The notes below the pieces were generated by a model that was given only the letters and a program-made list of their open reading frames with translations, was not told where the DNA came from and searched no databases. 64,000 nucleotides of DNA from Xanthomonas bonasiae (lineage in GTDB: Bacteria > Pseudomonadota > Gammaproteobacteria > Xanthomonadales > Xanthomonadaceae), in assembly GCF_017163705.1 (NCBI RefSeq), contig NZ_JAFIWB010000021.1:35807-99806 (forward strand), given 5' to 3'. A program made the position numbers and the translations under genes. The stretch's first letter is position 1, and the number at the start of each line of letters is the position of its first letter. Positions 1 to 8,812 of this stretch are shown here, piece by piece.

Positions 1-1
1 C

Positions 2-79
2 GCGACGCTGCAACGCGACATCGAACGCATCACCCGCCAGGCGATCGCACAGGGCGTGGCGCAACCGCTGCCTCAGTGA
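2..79 (+). CDS. C-terminal end of an unidentified protein (cut by window edge)
   Basis: An open frame enters from the left edge and stops at TGA 77-79. The 25 visible residues end in GVAQPLPQ and include a charged stretch, DIERITRQ, that looks helical. Too little is visible to name a family. The frame has the strong GC3 preference of real genes in this window. No terminator follows; a GTAGGAGC-type repeat lies 25 bases downstream. Confidence 0.45.
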   Translation, partial: ATLQRDIERITRQAIAQGVAQPLPQ

Positions 80-103
80 GAAGCGCTGCGGCGCGTCGCT
101 GGC

Positions 104-197
104 TATCCGTCGGGGTTGAAACCCCTCCTGCGATTCACCCGGCAAGTTGGCCGCGAGCCCTTGTAGGAGCGGCTTCAGCCGCGACGAGCGAAGTCGG
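104..197. repeat. GTAGGAGC-type inverted repeat element
   Basis: Two arms face each other: GTCGGGGTTGAAACCCCTCC near 108-130 and TGTAGGAGCGGCTTCAGCCG near 163-187. Each arm is itself a small hairpin. This is the short extragenic palindrome that recurs throughout the window (7873, 13881, 20345, 38265, 41374, 41605, 63450 onward). The 239 bases between the first gene and motB hold nothing else I can identify. Confidence 0.75.
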
Positions 198-318
198 GAA
201 TCGCGACGCCATGGCCGCGAGCTTCTTTCAGGAGTTGGTCGCGACCTGGCTTGATCGGGACAGTTCCGGCCGTGGCCGGAGCCTGCGCAGGCCGGATACA
301 ACCCGAGAGGAAACCGCG

Positions 319-1545
319 TCAGCGTTGCGCCGGACTCTCGGCGGCGGCCGTCGCCGTTGCCGGCGACGGCGCGGCACCGCTGCGCGGCGTGTTGCCGGTG
401 ACGCTGTTGACCGCGCGGATCGCTTCGCGGGCGGCGTCGGCCGCGGCCTCCGGTGAGGTGGTGCGCGGCGGCGCGATCGTCACCGTCGCCGGCTTGGCGA
501 TGCCTGCCGCCGGAGCCGCCGCATTCGCTGCCGGAGTCGCGGTTGGCACCGTCGCCGGAACCGCAGTCGCACTCGTAGCCCGCGCCGGCGCCGACGCAGC
601 GCCGCCAGCGCTCAAGTCCGGCACCTTGGTGTCGGCATCGTTCTGCCGCTGGCCCAGCGCCACGGCGTGATCGCTGCCGGCCAGCGCCGCATCCTCGGCG
701 TCCTTGGTCATCACCACGATGCTGATGCGCCGGTTGATCGGGTTGTCCGGATTCTGCTTGTCGAACAGCACCGAGGACGACAGGCCGACCACGCGCGAGA
801 CCTTGTCCTCGCCCATGCCGCCGGCGACCAGTTCGCGCCGCGCCGCATTGGCGCGGTCCGCGCTCAGCTCCCAGTTGCTGTAGCCGTTCTTGCCGCTGTA
901 CTGGGTGACGTCGGTGTGGCCGGTGATGCTGATGTGGTTGGGCACTTCGTTGATGAAGCCGGACAGCTCGTGCAGGATGTCGCGGGTATAGGGTTTGAGC
1001 ACCGCGCTGCCGATGTCGAACATCGGCCGGTTCTCCTTGTCCACGATCTGGATGCGCAGGCCGTCCGGGGTCAGGTCCAGCAACAACTGGTCCTTGAACG
1101 GCTCCAGCGCCTGGCTCTTGTCGATCGCTTCCTTCAGGTCCTGCATCAGCGTTTCCAGCCGCTGCTTTTCCTTCTCGCGTTGCGCCGTCTTGCTTTCCGT
1201 GTCGCCCGCCAGGCTCTTGCTGCCGAACGGATCCTTGTTGTTGCCGCGCTGTATGTCGGCGCTGCCGCCGAGCTTGATCATCGAGGTGCTGGCGCCGCCG
1301 GGGCCGGCCATGCCCGGACTCGGCGCCGGGCTCTTGCCTTCCAGCGGGCTGGGATTGCGGAAGTATTCGGAGATCGCCATGCGCTGTTCCTTGGTGGTGG
1401 CCGCGACCAGCCACAGCACCAGGAAGAACGCCATCATCGCGGTCACGAAGTCGGCGAACGCCACCTTCCAGGCGCCGCCATGATGGCCGCCGCCCTGGAC
1501 CTTCTTGACCCGGCGGATGACGACGGTAGCTTTGGCTTCGGGCAT
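319..1545 (-). CDS. motB: Flagellar stator protein MotB
   Basis: 408 aa. MotB anchors the flagellar stator to peptidoglycan and forms the proton channel with MotA in the inner membrane. A basic N-terminus with GGHHGGAWKVAFADFVTAMM leads into one membrane helix (about residues 28-50) that carries the Asp of the AFADF motif expected to bind protons. The OmpA-type peptidoglycan domain spans about residues 170-290 and contains ITGHTDVTQY, ELSADRANAARREL and NRRISIVVM. About 100 residues of Ala/Pro/Thr-rich sequence follow, making the protein longer than the usual 310 or so; this tail has low complexity and is probably dispensable. The start is ATG at 1545, 10 bases after the motA stop codon, so the pair is an operon transcribed motA-motB. 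Confidence 0.93.
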   Translation of the reverse strand: MPEAKATVVIRRVKKVQGGGHHGGAWKVAFADFVTAMMAFFLVLWLVAATTKEQRMAISEYFRNPSPLEGKSPAPSPGMAGPGGASTSMIKLGGSADIQRGNNKDPFGSKSLAGDTESKTAQREKEKQRLETLMQDLKEAIDKSQALEPFKDQLLLDLTPDGLRIQIVDKENRPMFDIGSAVLKPYTRDILHELSGFINEVPNHISITGHTDVTQYSGKNGYSNWELSADRANAARRELVAGGMGEDKVSRVVGLSSSVLFDKQNPDNPINRRISIVVMTKDAEDAALAGSDHAVALGQRQNDADTKVPDLSAGGAASAPARATSATAVPATVPTATPAANAAAPAAGIAKPATVTIAPPRTTSPEAAADAAREAIRAVNSVTGNTPRSGAAPSPATATAAAESPAQR

Positions 1546-1555
1546 GGCGGCAGCG

Positions 1556-2410
1556 CTACTTGATCGTCTTCAGGTGCGTCTCGAAGTCCGAGAAGCTCGG
1601 CCGCACGTTGCTCGGCAGGGTCTTGCGCGCGAACTCCAGCGCGATCTTCGGGTTGTAGCCGCGCAGGCAGGCCAGCAGGGCGGTCTTCACCGACTCGAAG
1701 ATGCGGCTGTCCTGTTCGGCGCGCGCTTCCATCGCCGCCGCCAGCGGGGCGACGAAGCCATACGCCAGCAGGATGCCGAGGAAGGTGCCGACCAGCGCGG
1801 CGCCGACGTGGTGGCCGATCTCCTCGATCGGGCCGCCGATCGAGCCCATGGTGATGACGATGCCCAGCACCGCGGCGACGATGCCGAAGCCGGGCAGGCC
1901 GTCGGAGACCTTGCTCAACGCATGCGCCGGCGCCATCGCCTCGTGGTGGTGCTTCTCCAGCTCCAGCTCGAGCAGCGGCTCCAGTTCGTGCGGCTCGATG
2001 TTGCTGCCGATCATCAGGCGCAGGCAGTCGGTGATGAAGTCGAGAAGGTGGTGGTCGGCCAGCACCTTCGGATAATTGCTGAAGATCGCGCTCTCGGCCG
2101 GTTTCTCCACGTGATCTTCCAGCGCCATGAAGCCGTCGCGCCGCGCCTTGTTCAGCAGTTCGTAGATCAGGGTCAGGGTGGCCCGGTAGTCGTCGGACTT
2201 GTACCTCGGGCCCTTGAACACGCCGGCGATGTCGACGAAGGTCGCCTTGACGATCTTGCCGGGGGTGCTGACCAGGAACGCACCCAGCGCCGCGCCGCCG
2301 ATGATCATCAGTTCGTAGGGCTGCCACAGCGCGCCGAGCTTGCCGTGCGAGAGCACGTAGCCGCCGACCACGCTGATGATGACGACAAGGAAGCCAACAA
2401 TGATGAGCAT
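1556..2410 (-). CDS. motA: Flagellar stator protein MotA
   Basis: 284 aa, the normal MotA length. MotA is the four-helix inner-membrane stator subunit that couples proton flow to torque on FliG. The start MLIIVGFLVVIISVVGGYVL begins directly with the first membrane helix, so I chose ATG 2408-2410; the open frame upstream is Arg-rich and not plausible protein. YELMIIGGAALGAFL is the second helix, the cytoplasmic loop holds the charged region, and two helices follow around GLPGFGIVAAVLGIVITMGS and GAALVGTFLGILLAYGFVAPL, both characteristic of MotA. It is the first gene of motA-motB; the rest of the flagellar machinery is not in this window. Confidence 0.95.
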   Translation of the reverse strand: MLIIVGFLVVIISVVGGYVLSHGKLGALWQPYELMIIGGAALGAFLVSTPGKIVKATFVDIAGVFKGPRYKSDDYRATLTLIYELLNKARRDGFMALEDHVEKPAESAIFSNYPKVLADHHLLDFITDCLRLMIGSNIEPHELEPLLELELEKHHHEAMAPAHALSKVSDGLPGFGIVAAVLGIVITMGSIGGPIEEIGHHVGAALVGTFLGILLAYGFVAPLAAAMEARAEQDSRIFESVKTALLACLRGYNPKIALEFARKTLPSNVRPSFSDFETHLKTIK

Positions 2411-2976
2411 GGCGGAAGCAGCCTGCGAGCCGTGAACGGGGATACCTCCATTTCGGCCCGGCGGCGGCTTTCTGAAGGCGGCGGCACGGCCGCGCCTGCG
2501 TGAAGACGCATCTGAAGGCGTCACGTTTGTCGTCGCTGCGGCGGCGTACGCCGGCGTGTGGAGGCCTGGCTTCAGCCGGCTGCGCCGATGCCTTGGCGCG
2601 TTTCCTCGAGCGTATAGCCGTGCTCGAACAGGCTGAGCGTGGCGGCATCGCGCGGAGGGTTCCAGCACACGTTGCCTCGGCCTTGGCATGGCGCGCAGCG
2701 CTGTCCGCATCGACCCGATGCACGCGCAGGGGACAGCCGAGCATCGGCAGCGGCACACGTTCGCGCGCCGAAGCGAATGCGGTCTGCGCCGCTATCGCCG
2801 CGGTGCCCTGGCACGCGCAGCGCATCGGACTGCAGGCCTGCGCCGGCGGCCGGGTGCGGTGCGAGTGGGTTGCGCTGTGGGGCCGTGTCCGCGCGCGCTG
2901 CGCGGCAAGATCGGCAAACAACCAAAGGGGGCGCGTGGGTCCCCCTCCGCGTCGCGCGGCGCCAGGCCGTCGCCGG
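2411..2976. other. Gap with a possible decayed minus-strand gene
   Basis: No intact gene can be defended in these 566 bases. On the minus strand, one frame covering about 2680-2860 (ending AARHAKAEATC) and a second covering 2572-2670 (DAATLSLFEHGYTLEETRQG then TGA at 2572) both read like protein with GC-rich third positions. They are in different frames, so this may be one small gene broken by a frameshift near 2665, or chance. I recognise no family. The motA promoter should also lie here, but no clear box is visible. Confidence 0.3.
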
Positions 2977-3441
2977 TCAGGCCGGTTCGGTGTCGCCGCC
3001 GCCGCGCTGCAACGGGTTCGGCAGCGCCTGGCCCTGTTCGGTGAATTGCAGCGACACCGAGTTCAGGCAATGCCGCTCGCCGCTCGGCGGCGGGCCGTCC
3101 GGGAACACGTGGCCGAGATGGCTGTCGCAGCGTGCGCAGACGATTTCGGTACGGATCATGCCGTGGCTTGTGTCGCGGATCTCGCGCACGTGGGCCGGAT
3201 GGTAGGGCGCGAAGAAGCTGGGCCAGCCGGTGCCCGAATCGAACTTGGCGCTGGAACGGAACAACGGCAGGCCGCACAGCCGGCAGCTGTAGACGCCCTC
3301 CAGCTTGTTGTCCAGGAACACGCCGCAGAACGGCGCCTCGGTGCCGTGCTGCAGCAGCACCCGCCGCTCTTCGTCGTTGAGCCCGGCGATCAACTGCTCG
3401 CGTTCGGCGGACGTGGGAGGCGTGAGGTCGAATCGGCTCAT
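2977..3441 (-). CDS. msrB: Peptide methionine-R-sulfoxide reductase MsrB
   Basis: 154 aa. MsrB reduces the R-epimer of methionine sulfoxide in oxidised proteins using thioredoxin. Two zinc CxxC pairs are present: YSCRLCGLPLF around residue 55 and VCARCDSHLGHVFPDGP around residue 105. The catalytic cysteine is in RHCLNSVSL near residue 125. KFDSGTGWPSF is the family signature. I started at MSRFDLTPP (3439-3441); an in-frame upstream extension is possible but lacks conservation. The gene stands alone between the gap after motA and a divergent small secreted protein. Length and active site are normal, so it should be functional. Confidence 0.95.
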   Translation of the reverse strand: MSRFDLTPPTSAEREQLIAGLNDEERRVLLQHGTEAPFCGVFLDNKLEGVYSCRLCGLPLFRSSAKFDSGTGWPSFFAPYHPAHVREIRDTSHGMIRTEIVCARCDSHLGHVFPDGPPPSGERHCLNSVSLQFTEQGQALPNPLQRGGGDTEPA

Positions 3442-3580
3442 GGCAGGGGCCTGTGACGCGGAAGGATGCGCACAAGATGAGGGCGCCGTCGCCGCGATCA
3501 AGCCGCAGCGGCGGGGCATCGACGTGGCGCCCCGCTTGCGCTAGCGTCGGCGTTTCCGATCACGGTGCTACGGAGCGGTT

Positions 3581-3979
3581 GTGCATCCTTCCCTCATTCG
3601 CCTGGCCGCCATCGCGTTGCTGGCACCGGCGCTGGCGACGGCGCAGAGCCTGAATCCGGCCCCGTCGTCGCCGACCGCCACCCGCCAGTCGACCGCGCTG
3701 GAATCGACGCCGGTGCCCAAGGCCGCGCCGGTGCGGTCCAGCCTGGACGATCGCCCGGCGTCCTCGCAGTCGCCCGCGCACAAGCCGGCCAAGGCCAAGC
3801 CGGCACCCGCCAACGGCGCCGATGCCGCCGCCGACCGCCGCCCGGTCAAGCTGTATGACCGCGGCGGGCGCGTCATTCCCGGCGCGGTGCAGGTCGGTCC
3901 CAACCGCGTGCTGGACACGCGCAGCGGCCGCTACTACAGCACCGTGCCCAGCGGCGACGGCCAGCGCATCGACGAGTAG
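3581..3979 (+). CDS. Small secreted or periplasmic protein, unknown function
   Basis: 132 aa starting at GTG 3581, with GGAG a few bases upstream as a ribosome site. The first 21 residues form a typical signal peptide (Arg, hydrophobic core AAIALLAPALATA, cleavage before QS). A long Pro/Ala/Ser-rich linker follows, then a compact C-terminal segment with KLYDRGGRVIPGAVQVGPNR and VLDTRSGRYYSTVP that looks like a small beta module. I do not recognise a named family. It is transcribed away from msrB and may share the space upstream of it. Confidence 0.7.
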   Translation: MHPSLIRLAAIALLAPALATAQSLNPAPSSPTATRQSTALESTPVPKAAPVRSSLDDRPASSQSPAHKPAKAKPAPANGADAAADRRPVKLYDRGGRVIPGAVQVGPNRVLDTRSGRYYSTVPSGDGQRIDE

Positions 3980-4117
3980 GCGCCGATCGGCGGCCGGCAT
4001 GGCCGCGGCGTGAAAGCGCGGCAACGGTCCGTGGTCGCGATCCTCACGAACCGCTTCCTAGACTGGCCCGACGCAGGCGCTCCCGCTGCCTGCGCCGTAC
4101 CTTCGCTAGGAGAACCG

Positions 4118-4495
4118 ATGAGCAAGCTTCCCGACAACACCCTGGTGGTCGTCGCCGATCGCGTCAGCGCACGCCTGTTCCGCACCAATCTGGCCGGCCA
4201 GACCTCGCTGCTGGAGCAGACCGAAGTGCTGACGCCCACGCCGATCGAGGGCGTCGAAGACGGCGACCGGCCGATGACCATGGACGAGGCCGGTTTCGTC
4301 CGCCAGCTGGCCGAGCGCCTGTACCAGAGCGCGCTGCGCAGCGACTTCGAGCACCTGGTGCTGGTCGCCGACCCGCAGACCCTGGGCCAGCTGCGGCCGC
4401 TGCTGCACAAGGAAGTCCAGAAGCGGGTGGTGTCGGAACTGGCCAAGAACCACGCGCACACCTCGCGCGACGAGCTGGAAAAGCTGCTGGCGTAA
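4118..4495 (+). CDS. Host attachment protein family (baeRF-like)
   Basis: 125 aa. The sequence resembles the bacterial 'host attachment protein' family, short proteins related to archaeal release-factor-like folds and first linked to plant attachment in Agrobacterium; the biochemical role is not settled. Supporting features are LVVVADRVSARLFRTN at the N-terminus, a central FVRQLAERLYQ helix, HLVLVADPQTLGQLRPLL, and HTSRDELEKLL at the end. The start is ATG 4118, preceded by TAGGAG; an in-frame extension back to 4010 has no ribosome site and reads like non-coding sequence. It stands as a single gene. The family assignment is from memory of its pattern, so moderately sure. Confidence 0.75.
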   Translation: MSKLPDNTLVVVADRVSARLFRTNLAGQTSLLEQTEVLTPTPIEGVEDGDRPMTMDEAGFVRQLAERLYQSALRSDFEHLVLVADPQTLGQLRPLLHKEVQKRVVSELAKNHAHTSRDELEKLLA

Positions 4496-4524
4496 GCGCG
4501 TCCGTCGCGCAGGCCGCTGCGGCA

Positions 4525-4850
4525 TGCGCCCACTCCCTTCTCCCCTCGGGACCATGGCCCCCTTTTCGGGGGAAGGTGCCCGAAGGGTGGATGAGGTTAC
4601 GGGCGCAGCCTTATGCACCCAACTCCGCGAGATGCTTCGCGCCGTACCCTCACCCCAACCCCTCTCCCGATGGGAGAGGGGCTAGGGCTGCTCCCTTCTC
4701 CCGTCGGGAGAAGGTGCCCCGAAGGGGCGGATGAGGGTACGGGCGCAGCCTCGTGCCCCCAAATGCCGCGAGCCGCTTCGCGCCGGACCCTCACCCCAAC
4801 CCCTCTCTCCCACGGGACTTCCTTCGGTCGCCGGCGGGAGAGGGGCTCAC
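4525..4850. repeat. Array of CTCCCTTCTCCC / GGGAGAAGGTGCCC inverted repeats
   Basis: At least four related segments in alternating orientation fill the gap between the attachment-type gene and lrp. The recurring pieces are CTTCTCCCGTCGGGAGAAGG, GGATGAGGGTACGGGCGCAG and CCCTCACCCCAACCCCTCTC. Successive copies can pair into long stems. This is a different extragenic repeat family from the GTAGGAGC elements. No gene is present here. Confidence 0.75.
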
Positions 4851-4852
4851 GC

Positions 4853-5332
4853 TCAGTCGGCGATCGGCAGGCTCAGCGTCTCCTTCACTTCTTCCATCAC
4901 GATGTAGCTCTTGGACTCGCGCACGTGCGGCAGGGTCAGCAGGGTGCTGCCGAGCAGCTTGCGGTACGAGGCCATCTCGCTGATCCGCGCCTTGAGCAGG
5001 TAGTCGAAGTCGCCGGAGACAAGGTGGCACTCCAGCACATTGGGCAGCTTCAGCGCAGCGCGGCGGAACTCCTCGAAGATGTCGCCGGACTTGTAGGCCA
5101 GGCTGATCTCCACGAATACCAGCAGGCTGGCCTTGAGGAAGTGCGGGTCCAGCCGCGCGTAGTAGCCGGTGATGGCGCCATCGCGTTCCAGCCGGCGCAC
5201 CCGCTCGGTGCACGGCGTGGTCGACAGGCCGACCCGCTCGCCCAGTTCGGTGAAGGAAATACGCCCTTCCTGCTGCAGAATGCGCAGGATCTTGCGGTCG
5301 ATCTTGTCCAGTTCGCGGGCGCGTACGGCCAT
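4853..5332 (-). CDS. lrp: Lrp/AsnC-family transcriptional regulator
   Basis: 159 aa, normal for the family. An N-terminal helix-turn-helix (LDKIDRKILRILQQEGRI then STTPCTERVRRLERDGAI, about residues 8-50) precedes a ligand-binding RAM/ActD domain (LPNVLECHLVSGDFDYLLKA, about residues 95-125). Lrp-type proteins bind amino acids and control amino-acid metabolism. It is divergent from dadA-alr across 148 bases, the usual place for the regulator of D-alanine catabolism (compare DadR/Lrp control of dadAX in Pseudomonas and E. coli). I infer alanine or leucine responsiveness; the sequence alone does not show the ligand. Confidence 0.9.
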   Translation of the reverse strand: MAVRARELDKIDRKILRILQQEGRISFTELGERVGLSTTPCTERVRRLERDGAITGYYARLDPHFLKASLLVFVEISLAYKSGDIFEEFRRAALKLPNVLECHLVSGDFDYLLKARISEMASYRKLLGSTLLTLPHVRESKSYIVMEEVKETLSLPIAD

Positions 5333-5480
5333 GGCGCGGGTCTCGGTGGGCTGGGACAGGGGATTACCCTGCCGGGGATTCGAAAATCAGCGGAAAATCC
5401 TGGCTTGCGCTCCATATACTGCGCCTAAACCCATCCGTGGCGCCATTCAGCCAGGGATTTGATCCGACAGAGGTAAGCGC
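5333..5480. promoter_or_regulatory. lrp-dadA divergent control region
   Basis: The 148 bases between the two start codons include an AT-richer patch around 5375-5425. TATACT at 5415-5420 is a candidate -10 box for dadA, though no good -35 lies at the right distance. GGATTCGAAAATC and GGAAAATCC at about 5378-5400 form an imperfect dyad that could be an Lrp site. This is pattern reading only. Confidence 0.4.
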
Positions 5481-6788
5481 ATGCGGGTTCTGGTTCTCGG
5501 CAGCGGTGTGATCGGCACGGCCACGGCGTGGTATCTGGCGCGCAGCGGCTGCGAGGTGACGGTGGTCGATCGCCAGCCCGCGGCCGCGCTGGAGACCAGC
5601 TATGCCAACGCCGGCCAGGTGTCGCCCGGCTACGCCTCGCCGTGGGCCGCGCCCGGGGTGCCGCTGAAGGCGCTGAAATGGTTGTTCCAGCGCCACGCGC
5701 CGCTGGCCATCACCCCCACCGGCGATATCCGCCAGTACCTGTGGCTGGCGCAGATGCTGCGCAACTGCACCGCCGAGCGCTATGCGATCAACAAGGCGCG
5801 CATGGTGCGGCTGTCCGAATACAGCCGCGACTGCCTGGACCAGCTGCGCGCCGACACCGGCATCGCCTACGAAGGCCGCCAGCTCGGCACCACCCAGCTG
5901 TTCCGCACCCAGGCGCAGCTGGACGGTGCGGCCAAGGACATCGAGGTGCTGCGCGAGTACGGCGTGCCCTACGAACTGCTCGACCGCGCCGGCATCGCCC
6001 GGATCGAGCCGGCGCTGGCCAGCGCCCCGGCCACCCTGGTCGGCGCGCTGCGCCTGCCCAACGACCAGACCGGCGATTGCCGCCTGTTCACCCAGCGTCT
6101 GGCCGCGCTGGCCGCTGCGGCCGGCGTGCAGTTCCGTTACGGCGAGACGATCGACGGCCTGCATGCCGAGGGCGACCGCCTCGACGGCGTGCGCATCGGC
6201 GGCCGCCTGGAGCGTGCCGATCGCTACGTGGTCGCCCTGGGCAGTTATTCTCCGCAGCTGCTCGCGCCGCTGGGCATCCGCCTGCCGGTGTATCCGTTGA
6301 AGGGCTATTCGCTGACGTTGCCGATCCGCGACGCGGCGCTGGCCCCGATGTCCACGATCCTCGACGAAACCTACAAAGTGGCGATCACCCGCTTCGACCA
6401 GCGCATCCGCGTCGGCGGCATGGCCGAACTGGCCGGCTTCGACCTGTCGCTGCCGGCGCGGCGCCGCGCCACCCTGGAAAACGTAGTGAACGACCTGTAC
6501 CCGCGCGGCGGCGATCTGGCCCGCGCCGAATTCTGGACCGGGCTGCGCCCGGCCACGCCCGACGGCACCCCGGTGGTCGGCGCCACCGGCTACCGCAACC
6601 TGTTCCTCAACACCGGCCACGGCACCCTCGGCTGGACCATGGCCTGCGGCTCCGGTCGCTACCTGGCCGACCTGATCGCCCAGCGCCGGCCGCAGATCAG
6701 CGGCGAGGGCCTGGACGTTTTCCGTTATTCGCGTGGCGCCTCGGCGCCCGTCGCAGAGGCAAGTTCGTGCGCCCAGCCCGTGCGTTGA
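5481..6788 (+). CDS. dadA: D-amino acid dehydrogenase small subunit DadA
   Basis: 435 aa, matching DadA of other proteobacteria. The enzyme oxidises D-alanine and other D-amino acids to 2-oxo acids, passing electrons from FAD to the respiratory chain at the inner membrane. The Rossmann FAD motif [19 protein letters not shown] is at residues 4-22, and [19 protein letters not shown] is the diagnostic DadA block after it. FAD-binding C-terminal sequence [21 protein letters not shown] ends the domain. The start is ATG 5481 after GAGGTAAGC. The alr coding sequence begins inside its 3' end, so the two are co-translated, and Lrp is divergent upstream. Confidence 0.96.
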   Translation: MRVLVLGSGVIGTATAWYLARSGCEVTVVDRQPAAALETSYANAGQVSPGYASPWAAPGVPLKALKWLFQRHAPLAITPTGDIRQYLWLAQMLRNCTAERYAINKARMVRLSEYSRDCLDQLRADTGIAYEGRQLGTTQLFRTQAQLDGAAKDIEVLREYGVPYELLDRAGIARIEPALASAPATLVGALRLPNDQTGDCRLFTQRLAALAAAAGVQFRYGETIDGLHAEGDRLDGVRIGGRLERADRYVVALGSYSPQLLAPLGIRLPVYPLKGYSLTLPIRDAALAPMSTILDETYKVAITRFDQRIRVGGMAELAGFDLSLPARRRATLENVVNDLYPRGGDLARAEFWTGLRPATPDGTPVVGATGYRNLFLNTGHGTLGWTMACGSGRYLADLIAQRRPQISGEGLDVFRYSRGASAPVAEASSCAQPVR

Positions 6789-7840
6789 TCGATCTGCAGG
6801 CGCTGCGCCACAACTACCGCCTGGCCCGGCGACTGGGCGGCGGCAAGGCGCTGGCGGTGGTCAAGGCCGATGCCTACGGGCACGGCGCGGTGGCCTGCGC
6901 GCGCGCGCTGGAAGCGGAGGCCGACGGCTTCGCGGTGGCCTGCATCGAGGAGGCGCTGGAGCTGCGCCAGGCCGGCATCGCCGCGCCGATCCTGCTGCTG
7001 GAAGGCTTCTTCGACGCCGACGAACTGCCGCTGATCGCCGAACACCGGCTGTGGTGCGCGGTGGCCTCGCCGTGGCAGGTGGAGGCGATCGCCGCCTATG
7101 CCGCGCCGCAACCGCTGTGCCTGTGGCTGAAGCTGGACAGCGGCATGCACCGGCTGGGCCTGGCGCCGGACGCGTTCCGCGCCGCGCACGCGCGGCTGAG
7201 CGCGTTGCCGCAGGTCGAGCGGCTGGTGCTGATGAGCCATTTCGCGCGCGCCGACGAACTGGACAGCGCGCGCACTCTGGAGCAGGCCGAGGTGTTCCGC
7301 CAGGCCACCGCCGGCCTGGCCGGCGAGACCAGCCTGTGCAATTCGCCGGGCCTGCTGGGCTGGCCGCAACTGCACAGCGACTGGGGCCGGCCCGGGCTGA
7401 TGCTGTACGGCGCCGACCCGTTCGCCGCCGGCGCCGAGCTGCCGGGCGAGCTGCGCCCGGTGATGACCCTGCAGTCCAAGGTGATCGCGGTACGCGAGCT
7501 GGCGGTCGGCGAGCCGGTGGGCTACGGCGCGCGTTTCGTCGCGCCGCGGCCGACCCGGGTCGGCGTGGTGGCGATCGGCTATGCCGACGGCTATCCGCAG
7601 TTCGCGCCGAACGGCACCCCGGTGCTGATCGACGGGGCGCCCGGCGCGCTGATCGGGCGGGTGTCGATGGACATGCTGACCGTGGATCTCACCGAGCACC
7701 CGCAGGCCGGGCTCGGCGGCGAGGTGCAACTGTGGGGCGCGCAGCCGCGCATCGACACCCTGGCGGCGCGCTGCAGCTCCAGCGCCTACCGCCTGCTGTG
7801 CGGACTCAAGCGCGCGCCGCGGCAGTACCTGGACGGCTGA
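6767..7840 (+). CDS. alr: Alanine racemase, PLP-dependent
   Basis: 357 aa from GTG 6767, overlapping dadA by 22 bases. The enzyme interconverts L- and D-alanine, feeding both peptidoglycan synthesis and DadA. The PLP lysine lies in [12 protein letters not shown] near residue 33. [12 protein letters not shown] and [12 protein letters not shown] are family blocks, and the catalytic Tyr of the second subunit is in [18 protein letters not shown] is also conserved. I chose GTG because it gives [18 protein letters not shown], the standard racemase start. Linkage to dadA suggests the catabolic (dadX) role; no other racemase is in the window, so it could be the only one. Confidence 0.95.
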   Translation: MRPARALIDLQALRHNYRLARRLGGGKALAVVKADAYGHGAVACARALEAEADGFAVACIEEALELRQAGIAAPILLLEGFFDADELPLIAEHRLWCAVASPWQVEAIAAYAAPQPLCLWLKLDSGMHRLGLAPDAFRAAHARLSALPQVERLVLMSHFARADELDSARTLEQAEVFRQATAGLAGETSLCNSPGLLGWPQLHSDWGRPGLMLYGADPFAAGAELPGELRPVMTLQSKVIAVRELAVGEPVGYGARFVAPRPTRVGVVAIGYADGYPQFAPNGTPVLIDGAPGALIGRVSMDMLTVDLTEHPQAGLGGEVQLWGAQPRIDTLAARCSSSAYRLLCGLKRAPRQYLDG

Positions 7841-7872
7841 GCGGCCGCCGGCGCCTGACCGGCGCCGCGCCT

Positions 7873-8006
7873 TGTAGGAGCGGCTTTAGCCGCGACAAGC
7901 GAAGCGACAGACCTCCGGCGTCGGATACCGTCGGGGCTGAAGCCCCTCCTACGTGCACCCAGCACCCTCACCGCGAGCGCCTTGTAGGAGCGGCTTCAGC
8001 CGCGAC
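7873..8006. repeat. Three GTAGGAGC-type repeat arms
   Basis: Arms at 7873-7896, 7930-7953 (opposite orientation) and 7983-8006 share the core GGAGCGGCTT(C/T)AGCCGCGAC. They fill the 195-base space between the convergent ends of alr and the DUF3016 gene and may serve as a bidirectional transcription end. Confidence 0.8.
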
Positions 8007-8035
8007 AGACAGGCACCCGAAGACACGCCACCCGC

Positions 8036-8605
8036 TCAGCGCTCGGCCACCGCCGCCTTGTCGCGGAACTGGCGACGCAGCCAGTCGTCGAGCATCCGCT
8101 TCTCGTAGCGCAGCGGGTCGGTATTCAGGCCGATCGAACTGTTCATCAGGTAGCTGCTGTCGAGCAGCTTGCGCTCGCCCTGCTCCAGCACCTGTCCATC
8201 GGCGCCGTACAGGGTGAACGTCAGGCTGATCCGCGGCGGGTAGATATCGCGCATCACCCGCACATCGTTCCATTGCGGGCCGTGCCAGGACTCGTAGTCG
8301 CCGGCGCGCTTGATGTCGGTCAGCTCCACCTCCAGCCGCTGGCCGGGCGCCAGTTGCTTGCTGGCGCGCTGCTGCAGGTAATCGGCCAGGTCGCGCACCC
8401 AGTCGCCGCGCTGCGCTTCCCAGCGGTTGCGGCTGTAGCGCAGTTCGCTGAAGGCGGCGGGGTCGGTCCAGCGCACCTGCACCGGGCTGTCGCCCTCGGT
8501 GCTGCGCGCGGCCTGCGGATCGGTGACGTTGCGGACTTCGGCGGAGGCGCCGCCCGCCACCAGGCAGGCCAGGGCCAGCGCCGTCCAGGCATATCGGATC
8601 TTCAT
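8036..8605 (-). CDS. DUF3016 family exported protein
   Basis: 189 aa. A signal peptide (MKIRYAWTALALACLVAGGASA, about 22 residues) indicates export to the periplasm. The mature part, with VRWTDPAAFSELRYSR, LEVELTDIKRAGDYESWHG, VRVMRDIYPPRISLTF and DPLRYEKRMLDDWLRR, fits my memory of the DUF3016 family, whose function is unknown. The start is ATG 8603-8605; an upstream in-frame extension would place Arg-rich sequence before the signal. The gene is convergent with alr and divergent from the next gene. Confidence 0.75.
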   Translation of the reverse strand: MKIRYAWTALALACLVAGGASAEVRNVTDPQAARSTEGDSPVQVRWTDPAAFSELRYSRNRWEAQRGDWVRDLADYLQQRASKQLAPGQRLEVELTDIKRAGDYESWHGPQWNDVRVMRDIYPPRISLTFTLYGADGQVLEQGERKLLDSSYLMNSSIGLNTDPLRYEKRMLDDWLRRQFRDKAAVAER

Positions 8606-8812
8606 CGCGGATCTCCACGGAAACGGCCCCGCCAGTGTGTGCCTGCGCGGGCGCCGCCGCAATCGCGCCGCGCCCGCCAGCCGCCATCGTTCTCCGCCGG
8701 TTCATGGGCCCTGGCATGTGACGTGCGGTTCACGCTGCGTCGCCGCGTGCTTCACGCCGCCCGCGCGACCATCCACACATTCACACATGAACACGATTCG
8801 GGGATCGATCGC

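Noticed and set aside
2500..3456. Long plus-strand frame over msrB and the gap before it
   Set aside because: It is antisense to msrB, whose zinc and catalytic motifs are intact, and its Arg/Ala-rich translation has no domain character. It arises from high GC.
4525..4850. Possible small genes in the repeat array before lrp
   Set aside because: Short frames here follow the inverted repeats and appear in both orientations with no ribosome sites.
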